From assembly GCA_030760725.1 (NCBI GenBank), contig JASWHV010000004.1, forward strand, positions 51,117,136 through 51,181,135: 64,000 nucleotides of DNA, written 5' to 3'. This DNA is from Neostapfia colusana (taxonomy: Eukaryota; Streptophyta; Magnoliopsida; Poales; Poaceae). Below are positions 55,101 through 64,000 of this stretch, one piece after another. The position numbers were made by a program, and so were the translations under genes. Position 1 is the first letter of the stretch. Each line of letters begins with the position of its first letter. Under the pieces are notes generated by a model. The model saw nothing but the letters and a program-made list of their open reading frames with translations, was not told the origin of the DNA and did not search any database.

Positions 55101-55632
55101 CGCGGTCACTAGATCAGTTGGACTGAGGGAAGCGGCGATGCCCTCGGGAATTTCTAAACTCAACGGCGGCGGCGCTCACCGGGAGAGAAACTGCTCGTGC
55201 GAGGGGAGGGCGGCGGTTTCATCTGTTTTTATCAGGGCCGGGGGCGCGGGAGTTTGTTGCGATCGAGCAGGACGGCGCGAGGGATTCCGGGTTGGGTCGA
55301 GCGCGAGGAATCCGGGAGCGTCGGGTGTGATCGGCGCGAAGGAACCGAAGCGGTTGGGGCGCGCGCGAGGAGAGGGATGACACGCGGGCCCCACGTGTCA
55401 GTGAGAGGGAGAGAGGGGGGCGCGGGTTGGGCTGGCTGGCGCGGGGTCTTGGGCCGGCTGGCGTGTTTCGGCACACTGGCCGGTTTCAGTTTTCTTTTTC
55501 TTTTTCTTTTTCCTTTTCTTTTTCTGTTTTGATTTGAATTTGAATTCCAGTTTGATATTGAATTGCTTTATCACATGCATTACGTCCAAAAATTTTTAAA
55601 TTCCCCTCTTTAGCAGGTTTTGGGGTGTTACA
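52127..55632 (-). repeat. Element F 5' LTR, 3506 bp
   Basis: Starts TAGCACACCC (mutated from TGTCACACCC) and ends GTGTTACA. It lacks about 90 bp near 52867 that the other LTR keeps (43710-43800), apparently lost between short GTGG/GTGGG-like repeats. GC-rich part 54480-55480. No gene is seen in it. Confidence 0.92.
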
Positions 55633-56213
55633 CGTACTCCGGCTCCAGCTCCGGGATCTCCTCCCAGAAGCGACGCTCGGTGGTCGGGCCGGCAGTTGGC
55701 AGCTGAAGACGATCATGCTTGTTGGTCTTCACGATCACCCAGTTCTCCCTCCAGCTTTCCCACCTCGCCGCGCTGAAAGGTAGAAGGTACCCAGAGACCT
55801 TCGCATCCTTGCAGCGACGCTGGAAGTAGTACGCCCCCAGCTGATTCTTCGAGCCGCACCCAGTCGTCCGCAGCACGAAGAAGTAGCGGAAGAGAGACAC
55901 CGAAGCGCGCACTCCAACAAACATCCTGCAGAAGTGCACCAAGACAGCGGCCATCGCGAAGGAGTTGGGGGAAAGGTGATGAAGCTGGAGACCGTATGTC
56001 TCCAGCAGCGTCACGAAGAAGGAAAAAATTGGTGGGACGAATCCCGCCAAGGCGTAAGCGGTGAAGAAAACAATCTCCCCCCTATCCAGACACAAGGGGA
56101 GAGATCCCCGCCAAAGCCAGCGCTTCTGCTCCTCCGCGTGCCAGCCCAGCAGCTTGCGTACTACCCCAAACTAGCCGACCGGGCGAGACGCGGCGGAGTC
56201 AGATTGGAAGCCA
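55633..56213 (-). pseudogene. Antisense gene of element G, N-terminal part (Transposase_28-like domain)
   Basis: A candidate ATG is at 56213. The reading frame shifts within the first 20 codons or so, then continues openly to the F insertion: RGEIVFFTAYALAGFVPPIFSFF, then YGLQLHHLSPNSFAMAAVLVHFC, a CRMFVGVRASVSLFRYFF segment and GCGSKNQLGAYYFQRR. This order (pro-GEIV..F, LQLHHLSPN, F.GV..S..LFRYFF) is that of the plant putative gypsy-type transposon domain (PF04195, Transposase_28) as I recall it. The gene continues at 42979. It lies on the strand opposite to the element's own promoter. Function unknown. Confidence 0.75.
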
Positions 56214-56708
56214 TGGGTGACGGAGTCGCAAGAACTTGGGGGCTGAGAAGGTTTGAGCGCTTAGAGGACTATGGAGGACTCAGGCGTGGGGAAGTGCGAA
56301 GGGAAGCCTGCGATGCAGAAGAGATCCCCTTTTAAACTTCCTAGACACGATTCAAAGCAATTTGAAACTCTTCGAATACGCTGCTTGGGACAACCGCTTC
56401 AGCTCCAAGCCATGGAGTCTATGACAAGCGGGCCCAAGTCGCGCTACAGAAGCGGTGGACCGGGTAGTCAGCCCCCCAGGCGGAGAACCCAGCGGTTCTT
56501 CACAAGGCGCTGCGATGTGCAGTAGTGGCAGCCTTGGGAACCGCCGCAGTAAAAGCAGCCATCAAGCAGGGCTCACGCCCCCACGATCCCACGACCGTCC
56601 GTGCTCCAGCAACGGTCAAAGCGGGTCTTCAAGAAGGTGTGCGAAGTAGAAGAGACGGGGGCCCTACCTCAGGCTCATCATCTCCCCCGAGATGGGCCCG
56701 AGGGCCAC
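56214..56708. other. Element G interior between antisense gene and 3' LTR
   Basis: Nearly 500 bp with no supported gene. It probably contains the promoter and 5' end of the antisense gene and, at its right end, the plus-strand priming site of G. The purine content before 56709 is not a clear polypurine tract. Confidence 0.45.
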
Positions 56709-56779
56709 TGTCGGTACACTCAATATGGGGTACCCCCGTGCACAGGGGAAATCGCCTAAGGTCTTTGCCCCCTCCGCAG

Positions 56780-57138
56780 GGGCAAGCTCCGAAAGCCCCG
56801 CGTGTCTAGCGGGGCCGGACCTCCCTCTCCTCAGAGGAGGGCTCCGGGCCGGGCTCCACGTGTCCAGCAGGGCCGGACCTCCCTCTCCTCAGAGGAGAGC
56901 TCTGGGCCCGCCACGTGGCCAGTAGAGCCGGACCTCCCTTCTCCGCAGGGAGAGCTCCGAAGGCTCTACGTGTCCAGCGGGGGCCGGACCTCCCTCTCCT
57001 TAGAGGAGAGCTCTGGTTCCGCCACGTGGCTAGCAGAGCAGGACCTCCCCCCTCCGCGGGGAGAGCTCCGAAGGCTCCACGTGTCCAGCGCGGCCGGACC
57101 TCCCTCTCCTCAGAGGAGAGCTCCGGGCCCGCCACGTG
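56780..57138 (+). repeat. 55-bp periodic CACGTG array in element G LTR
   Basis: CACGTG at 56857, 56912, 57023, 57078 and 57133 with TACGTG at 56968, i.e. steps of 55, 56, 55, 55 and 55. Alternate units read CTCCACGTGTCCAGC and CGCCACGTGGC and are linked by ccggacctccctctcctcagaggagagctc-type spacers, so the true unit is about 110 bp made of two half-units. Confidence 0.85.
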
Positions 57139-57545
57139 GCTGCAGAACAGCGCTACCGGCCCCTGAGCGGTAGGCAGCAAGAGTAAAGATGTGCCATGCC
57201 TTGTCCGTACAAGGTATTCAAGACCCGCGCGTTCCCAAGACGCGGAGACGCGGAGCATGCGGCTGTCAGGTGCCGTTGTGCCCAGTCGCATCGCAGTGAA
57301 GACTGGCACGTCGCGTCAGAAGATGTACACCAATAAACACATCGACAAGACATCCCCTGCTACCCCTGCCGTCATCAACCACTACGCCTAGCTTTCGGCA
57401 TGGGCAGGGCAGCAAGACGAAGACTCAGAAGCCCTCGCCAGAGACAACTACCGGCGTAACTGCAGGATACGATAGATGGCAGGCAATCTCCCCAGGACCA
57501 CCTGTCGGGTCCCGGGCCCACCTTGTAAGCCGCCCGAGCCTTGGA

Positions 57546-57553
57546 CTATAAAA
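57546..57553 (+). promoter_or_regulatory. TATA box of element G LTR
   Basis: TATAAAAG within GGACTATAAAAGGCTCGAG. It fixes the plus orientation of the LTR. Confidence 0.75.
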
Positions 57554-57936
57554 GGCTCGAGTAGGAAACATTACAAGGGTTCTCGCTCACGCGAGTTAGC
57601 ACCCTGGTTCGGCATTTTGCACTCCCTAGCACTCAGCTCATCCTCAAGCACAGAACTCCGGTTCTGAGCACCACGCAATACAACGAGCACCTCTGCTCAC
57701 CGTGGACGTAGGGTTTTACGCTCCGGCGGCCCGAACCATGTAAAACACACTCGTGTTCATCTGTTTCCTTTGTCCTACTACTCTTAAGCTCTCCGCGGGG
57801 GACTAGACCCTCTGGAAAAGAACCTCCGCGGGCTGCCAAGTGCAGGCCCGGGGGAAGTGTCGACGGCTAATCTTCGACAACGTGTGTCGCCTTCGGAGCT
57901 AGTCACTGCGAAAAAGAGAGGACCAGCCGCGCGGGA

Positions 57937-58342
57937 CACGTGTCGCTCTCGGAACTGACTTCCGAGAGGTCCGACACCACGGGACACGTGTCGCTTTCGG
58001 AGCTAACCTCCGAGAAGTCCGGTCCTACTGAACACATGTCACCTTCGGAGCTCGCCTCCGGAAGGTCTGACACCACCGGGCACGTGTCACCTCCGGAGCT
58101 CACCTCCGGGAGGTCCGACACTGTTGGACACGTGTCGACTTCAGAGCTCACCTCCGGGAGGTCCGACATTGATGGACATGTGTTGACCTCGGAGCTCACG
58201 TCCGAGGAGAGGGGAGGTCCAGAACGGACACGTGGCACTATCGGAGCTCACCTCCGAAGAGGGGGAGGTCCGGCACTGACACGCGGCACAAGCGGACCCC
58301 GCCTCTGCGGAAAAGGGAGGCCAGGCCTTTGCTGGACACGTG
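57937..58342 (+). promoter_or_regulatory. 48-bp periodic G-box array in C'
   Basis: Exact CACGTG at 57937, 57985, 58081, 58129, 58229 and 58337. Degenerate members near 58033 (CACATG), 58176 (ACATGTG) and 58279 (ACACGCG) fill the gaps, so steps are about 48-57 bp. Each unit contains ACACGTGTC followed by a CTCCGGAGCT-like inverted segment and CTCCGGGAGGTCCGACA. About nine units lie upstream of the TATA box. Confidence 0.8.
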
Positions 58343-58538
58343 GAGCCTCCAGAGCTTATCCCTGCGGAAGGACGCGATTCTAATTCGGTTTTTGCTTTTG
58401 TACGCGCGGGAATACCGACACGAATTCCACATTGCTACCGCACCAAATCAATTGAAGATAAGTTGTTAAGATTCAAAAACAATTTGAATAGGACTCTTAT
58501 TCGAAATCCAATCAGATTAGGACTCTTCTCTTCCCGAC

Positions 58539-58546
58539 TATAAATA
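58539..58546 (+). promoter_or_regulatory. TATA box of C'
   Basis: TATAAATA, at the same place as 18225 and 26127; CCAAT lies about 30 bp upstream (58507). Confidence 0.75.
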
Positions 58547-60049
58547 GAACCGAAACAACCCCCTTGATCATAACATCTTTTCTAAGTCGACGACTTGAAG
58601 CCCTAGCCTAAAACTGGCCGAGCTAAACCCCTTCGCCGGAGTTTGACCACCGAAGAGACCGCCGACAAGCCCAGACACGATCGCCATCGTCGGAGGAGAG
58701 CCGATGATCTGTTTTTTCAAGGTGGGAGGACTAGAAGGAAGTAAGGTAGGTCTCCATTACCACCTTACGACGCCATCACATTTTCTCTGCATCTGTTCTT
58801 CGATCCCTTCAAACAGAAGCTTTTTCGTGGACAGATCACGTGTTGATCGGTCTGATCTAGATCTTGAGTCCAGATCATCGCCACGTCCACTATTACATCC
58901 CTGTTCATCGAAAAACCCCATGCAAGCCATGCAAACATGCAGGAACACGTACAAACCGATCTAATAAAAACTGCATCATAGGATTAGCATGCATATGCAT
59001 CATCACATCTTGATAAAATTTGTGCATGATAATTGATTGCTGTGAACCTCGTATGTGCGTGATCATGAATAGAGGAACAAGCTCAGGGAGCTGTCTACTA
59101 AGGATTTCAGCACCAGGAATTCAAGATACCAGAGCAACAGAAGCCGCAAGAACAAGGCAAGTGCCCCTTGACCATATTGATCCCATGTTTTTGGAACTGT
59201 TTTGTGTGTGCTTGAGTCAAACTTGATGGGAAACCCTTTCATAGGAGTTTACTAGTTTTGTTAACCACCCTTGTCACCAGGACAGTTGATGAGTCGGGTA
59301 TGGTCATTTTTGCTTTTTGCCTCGCTAATCTACGGGATATGGGAAGCGATAGAATGTGTCTAGCTAACTGCACTCGTATGAGTAATGATAATAAGAACTT
59401 GATTTTAATGAACATGAATCGGAGGGAGATCTAGGCAAGATTGGTTTTGTGGATGAGGTAGAATGAGATGGTGGTGTACTTGCCATAGATCTAAGGACCG
59501 GTTCATGCCAGCCATGACAGGATAACAGTGCCACCACAAGGCCAAATATGGGTGTGGTTTAGCTGACTAATTAGGTAAGTTGCTAGATTATTATGGACCG
59601 TGGAAGGCGCGGGGAATGGGAGTCGAGTGAGGACTGCCCTAGGAACTGCATGACACAAGAGGGGGCCCGTAGGTGGGAGAATTGGAGATTCTAGCCTGCT
59701 GGTGAAACCTTAGTGAGTCCATACATCTAGTAGCCCCTTTGTAAAGGCTATTTTCTAATCTCTTGACCATGCACCGATGGTTGTGTACTGGTATAATGGA
59801 GGTTCTGCAGTCGCCGACGGGTGACAAAATCACAAACTTGTGGGTAAAGTGGTGCAAACTCTGCAGAGTGTAAAACTATCATGATTGCCGAGCTAACGGT
59901 CACAAGCGCCTGGACAACCCACATGATTAGATGGGATGATTATTGCAATGGTTATTAGTTGGTAATTGGTTTGGTTTTGGTTTGGTCTTTGGATTTGGTT
60001 TTTTGGGACTGTTGAGTCCGGGTAATGAGATTGGTTGCATGACTGTTGA

Positions 60050-61003
60050 TGTGAGGGCCCGATCCCGATCATGGGGCCGTGCCGCTCGCCTGGGAATCGC
60101 ATTGGGTGGTGCCGTGCGATGCGGCACCCAACAGCACACATAATGAAGCATCATATTACATAAATCAAGCGGAAGCTTACAAAGTGTAAATTTTACAAAT
60201 ACTTCTCAAAATATTCTACAGCGGAAGACTAATACAACTCACGTCTCATACCTAAGATAAGCAACAGAGAAGGTGTCCAGCCCGCGGACCCTTATCGCTA
60301 ACAACGCTATCACAGTAGCAGCGGCAGGGGTTGCCATGAGTTCACCACTCAGGGAGCTCCTAGTCTCATTGGACACCCGTACGTATCAGCGTACAGTTAT
60401 CACCTGCAAAACAACTTATGCAGTATTTGTGAGCACGAAGCTCAGCAAGACTTAACCGTCACCCTAGTCATGAAACTCTACATGCTGAAAATAGAGGGCT
60501 GAATATAGAAGTTTGCACAAAAGATAAACTTTAGCTAAAGTAAAGTCCTTACTTCAAGTTTTTAAGCAACATTTATAGCCCACACGCAATTTACATCGAG
60601 ACTCCACAATCAAACAAGAAACGCTTCATCTCGATGTCACTTGCCCGAGGTGAAAGTAACTTTAGTGAGCTACCCTAGACCCATACAGACCTTGCGCCAT
60701 CAACGTCGAGACTCCATAATCAAACAAGAAACACTTTGCCTCGACGCTACTAGCCCAAGGTGGAAAATAAATTTAGTGATGTGTTGATCATTTCCTCATC
60801 TTCAATATGAGGATTACTCACGAAGCATATTAAATGTTTCCCAGTTTATTACTACGTCACGACTCAGGTACAAGTATGCTCACTACCGCGAGCGACGGTG
60901 ATTGCAATCAAAAACACCCGGCTGACACGACACGTACGCCCGTACTCAACGTTGCACACAGCAACTGTCACTGGCGTCATACGTGGCAACCTTTCACACG
61001 ACA
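60050..61003 (-). repeat. B': fragment of a B-family LTR
   Basis: Begins tgtgagggcc and matches 9283-10240, including the 110-bp duplication and the palindromic gtgccg...cggcac segment near 60111-60126. The start is a true LTR end (TG); the other end is cut by LTR H. It is inserted in C'. Confidence 0.88.
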
Positions 61004-64000
61004 TGTAAAAGCCCAAGAAAAGGGACTTGCAAAAACTTTTCTGCACCTCACAACACAACAGTTTTGTTGTGGGTAGATTGTGAAATATTGTGAAGAGCAA
61101 GTGACCTCCATCAAAGGAGTGATTAGAAGGGAAAGTCTTCACTTTCACAAAGTATTGTTTCTACACATGAACATGAGAGGTTGAGCTCACCCCTAGAATT
61201 TAAAAAGTCTTGGGAAGGTTCAGTCCAAAGCTCAAGCAAATTCAACACTTTTTGAGGCACTTTTGGGTTATTTCAAAAGGAGGCCAATTTGAATGTAAAT
61301 TCAAATTGCAGCAACTTTCATCACCCAAATTCAAAAGTTAGCTCCATATCTATACTCAGCACATTTTTCTGAGTAAACCCACCAAGTTTCATCCACATTG
61401 GAGTTCATCTTGTCGGGAGCCAAATTTGCAATAATTCAAAACTGAATTTGAATTTCAGTTTAAACATGAAGCAAATTTAACCAAACAAAGATTGAATTTG
61501 AGAACTCAAATTCAAACCAAGACTTGGGGTCTAAGTCTCTCATTCAATGTGTAGTTGCTGGGATATTTACAAAAGAAATGGAGAAGAGAGGATTAGGGGG
61601 AGAGTGGGCCCACAAGTCAGTGGGGGAAACTTGTTTCCCAAACCGAGCGTGGCTGTTTTTCTCCCGACGTCGGTCGAACACCTCGCGCCAGCTGCGGACA
61701 GCACCGGCGTCCGACCGCCTCACCTCGCCACCTCCTGCTCGGCGACCGAGCGCACGCGTGCCCGACGCGGTTAAGTTCCCAGCCCACGTGAGCCAGCCTC
61801 ATCTCCTCCGCTCTGCCCGTTCCTACCCGAAACGAAAAACGACACCCGCCGCTCCCCTCGGCTCCTCGTCGCGCCGTTGATCCAGGCGACCTCGCGACCG
61901 GAGTTCAACAGCAAAGACACGCGCCGGGGACTGCTCGAGCTCACGGTGAAGACCCTACCCTCTTCCATGTTTTGTAGGGGGAGTATTTCCCCGTCTAGTC
62001 CTCGGTGCTCAACAAAAACGAGTGAGCAGAAATGCCAAAATTCACGGCGATCGGTCCTGCACAGCGTAAACCCAGCTGAGCATAGGTTCTACACGCCCCC
62101 ACGGCCACCTAGGATCCAAAACCATCAAAAACCATCGAGCCTTTGCGCTGATATCCAAGTTTTTCGAGCAACAGTCGATATCGGGCCTAGGTCGACGGTG
62201 AGGTCCCAGTTCCGGCTATTTCCATGGCCAACCGAGCTCATATTCGTGCGCAGCATGCCATGGTGGAGCTGTAGGAGCAAACCGCTTGAGAAATAAGGCC
62301 CGGAGTAGCCCGGACGACGTCACCGGAGCAGAGGGAGGCTCTGTCGCCGTCGCGGGCATAGTTCCGGCCATTGCCGAGCTCCGGTGAGGGCACCAGCGTG
62401 TTCTCCGAGTCGAGTTAGGCACAGGCGGCAAGTTTTGTCAAAGGTCGGGCGGGGAAACGCCCGGCGGCGAGCGCTCTGGCGAAGCGCCGCCGCGCGAACT
62501 GCGGGAGAGCGCGAGGTAGACGAAGGGGGGGCCGGGTCCACCGGTCAGCCTCTGATCTCGCGCGGGGATCGGGTTTGTGGCCGGGATTCGGTGCGGCAGC
62601 TAGGGTAAAACCCCATGGGCCGCGGTGTGGCCGCTTTCTGAGTGGGCCGGCTCGAGGAGTGGGTCCCACCCGCAGGATTTAAACATTTTTGGAATTTCCA
62701 GTTTTAGTGCAAAATTTAGAACCCCATAACCTTGGCTAGGAAGCTCCAAATTTAGTGATTCAAATTGGGTTGGATTCATCTTGCCTAGCTCTGTCCAGAT
62801 ATACAACCCAATTTGTATGAAACCCATTAATTAATTCTGGAAAATTCTTTAATGCTTTTCAGAAAAATAATTTTAGAGGGAGTTTGGTTTATCCAAAAAT
62901 CCCCAAATTTTGCCAGAGTGTTCTCTAGGACATTAGTAAACCCCTGTAAAAGTTTCAGACCATTTGGAGTTGATTTGGTCAGAGCAATTCAAATTGGAAG
63001 GTGCTGTGTTCATTTGAATACAGAAACATTTTCAGAGAATTTCCAAAACTTGGAAATTCAATTCTGGGCAAACCTTGACTCCAAAAATGCTAGGAAAATT
63101 CATGCAAAATCTATGAGCTATAATTGAAATTGTAGTTCATTAAGTTGAGCATGAACAGGGGTATCACCTCAGAATAAATTCTTCCTTGCTGATTTGCCAG
63201 GAGAATTATTCTGAGCAAACCACTCCATGAAAAGTGCTAATGTTTGGTCCAGAGAGTTTTCTTGTGACAAGGAATTCACACAAAAATTCTCAGCTCCATT
63301 GGAGCTCTAGATCACCCCTGTCATGTTTAACCACTTAAGGGAATTAATATGGGAAAGGGGGAAAACCACTTAGCATTTAACCATGTGATTAAGTCCAAGC
63401 CAAACCACCAACACCAGTTCATATTTAAATTCTTAAACAAAGTTCCAGGTATTAGAGGCTGGTTATTAGAACTAATAATAGAAGTCTTACTCAAAAACTC
63501 AAATTTGCATATAAATTAACATGTAGTATTTCATTAACGTGTAACCGTTGAACAAGAGACTCCGGAAGTGCTGGACTTCCTCCTTCCGGACGAAGAACTA
63601 ACTCCTGACCAGCAGCAACAAGGCAAGCCCCGGTTTGCATTAACCCTTTTTAAAAGCTTTACTTTGTTTACATGTGTCATATGAAGTATGTATGTGCATT
63701 AGGTATAGGATGAATGAAACCCCACTTGCATAACCAAAGGTTCCTAAAAGAGTGAGGGTAGTGTCAAGGACCTCGAGTAGACAGGCTATGCTTAATGAGT
63801 CATAGGACTTCGGTACAAGTCGAGTAGTTGGAATCTACTCGCGAGATAGGCTTGGGACACACGGGTTCGGTTGAGTGATGTGAGATCACTTTAGTAATAA
63901 AAATGAGACTAGGCAGGGGCTAGGGCGCAGCAAGAGGAAGTCTTGTGTGCGCAGCCCAGTCCGTGTCGATTGAGGACCGATCCGTGTGCGGCCCTGCTGA
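61004..64000 (+). repeat. LTR H: B/E-related LTR in plus orientation, cut by window end
   Basis: Starts TGTAAAAGCCC directly after B' sequence. From about 62680 to 63660 it is the reverse complement of B-family LTR sequence (compare 63010-63140 with about 640-800, and 63380-63460 with about 310-420). The GC-rich core is at about 61640-62680; frames there are not supported as genes. It is either a 5' LTR or a solo LTR. The last 300 bases show nothing I can identify. Confidence 0.82.

Larger units (their letters stand above)
42980..55632 (-). mobile_element. Element F: older relative of D (Tekay type, with leader ORF)
   Basis: Minus-strand element of 12.65 kb with LTRs 42980-46345 and 52127-55632 flanked by cgtac. 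Both outermost LTR starts are mutated from TGTCACACCC (TTTGACACCC and TAGCACACCC). LTRs differ at many positions and by several deletions, so F is older than D or C. Interior order matches D: PBS, H3-like ORF, gag, pol, polypurine tract. Coding regions carry several CAG-to-TAG stops, frameshifts, a changed integrase catalytic residue and a truncated chromodomain. Confidence 0.93.
39091..57879 (+). mobile_element. Element G: Tat-like Ty3/gypsy element, 3' part only, split by F
   Basis: The LTR at 56709-57879 has its TATA box on the plus strand, so G reads rightward and this is its 3' LTR. The interior (39091-42974 and 55638-56708) holds no gag-pol but an antisense gene with a Transposase_28-like N-terminus and a long coiled coil. 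Antisense extra ORFs between pol and the 3' LTR are known from the Tat lineage. The 5' part would lie beyond the E insertion, outside the window. Lineage and left limit are inferred, since no pol is visible. Confidence 0.6.
56709..57879 (+). repeat. Element G LTR, 1171 bp, plus orientation
   Basis: TGTCGGTACACT...TCTTCGACA, with TGTCG/CGACA terminal inverted repeats as in Tat-lineage LTRs. The U3 holds a 55-bp-period array, then TATAAAAGG at about 57546. A downstream part with AGGGTTTTACGCTCC and CGGCGGCCCGAACC is typical of grass Tat-like LTRs. The right end abuts C-family LTR sequence with no PBS, so this is a 3' or solo LTR. Flanking pentamers (gccac and acgtg) do not match, which favours a 3' LTR of a longer element over a solo LTR. 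Confidence 0.7.
57880..60049 (+). repeat. C': truncated LTR of the C family
   Basis: Corresponds to about 17704-19702 of the element C LTR and is clearly more diverged from both C LTRs than they are from each other. The left end is cut by the G LTR and the right end by B' (C-family sequence resumes nowhere in the window). It keeps the G-box array and TATA box. No gene is seen in it. Confidence 0.88.

Noticed and set aside
56709..57879. Element G LTR as a solo LTR or as a minus-strand 5' LTR
   Set aside because: The TATA box and the typical U5-like part are on the plus strand, no clear PBS complement precedes 56709, and the flanking pentamers do not match. A plus-oriented 3' LTR fits best.
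57937..58342. Regularly spaced repeats resembling a CRISPR array
   Set aside because: Units and spacers are both diverged copies of one another, the setting is a plant LTR promoter, and no cas genes are present.

Overview
The window looks like a piece of repeat-packed heterochromatin from a grass (Poaceae). I find no host gene, tRNA, rRNA or bacterial-type feature. Almost every base can be assigned to LTR retrotransposons, mostly Ty3/gypsy chromoviruses of the Tekay/Del type (initiator-Met PBS, integrase ending in a chromodomain, LTRs of 3.0-4.3 kb), plus one Tat-like element carrying an antisense extra gene. The grass assignment is an inference from the families and from a histone-H3-like leader ORF known from grass chromoviruses.

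Layout, left to right (letters are my own labels). Element B (1-13603, minus strand) is nearly complete; its left LTR is cut by the window edge. It sits in an LTR of family E (13604-15756, continued at 38782-39090). That same E LTR is split by element D (15757-38776, minus, target-site duplication aagca). The left LTR of D is in turn split by complete element C (17381-28284, plus, duplication tacat). After E comes the interior of a Tat-like element G (39091-42974 and 55638-56708, then its plus-oriented LTR 56709-57879). G carries an antisense gene of the Transposase_28 type and is split by element F (42980-55632, minus, duplication cgtac), a diverged relative of D. The G LTR abuts C', an LTR of the C family (57880-60049). 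C' is broken by a B-family LTR fragment B' (60050-61003), which is broken by the start of a plus-oriented LTR H (61004 to the window end).

The nesting gives a relative order: C' is oldest, then G, then E, then D, then C. B lies in E, F in G, B' in C' and H in B'. By-eye LTR differences agree: about 2% for B and C, 3-4% for D, and clearly more for F.

How the genes work: B, C, D and F each encode Gag (capsid plus CCHC knuckle) and Pol (aspartic protease, reverse transcriptase, RNase H, integrase, chromodomain). All four are broken, by frameshifts in C, by repeated CAG-to-TAG stops and deletions in D and F, and by only two in-frame TAA codons in B. D and F also carry a separate gene between the PBS and gag whose first 17 residues align without gaps with the histone H3 tail, keeping the ARKS motif around K9. 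That gene beside a chromodomain integrase is the most interesting item here. Other notable items are CACGTG arrays with about 48-bp and 55-bp periods in two unrelated LTR families, a duplicated primer-binding site in C, and the antisense coiled-coil gene of G with splice-like signals.
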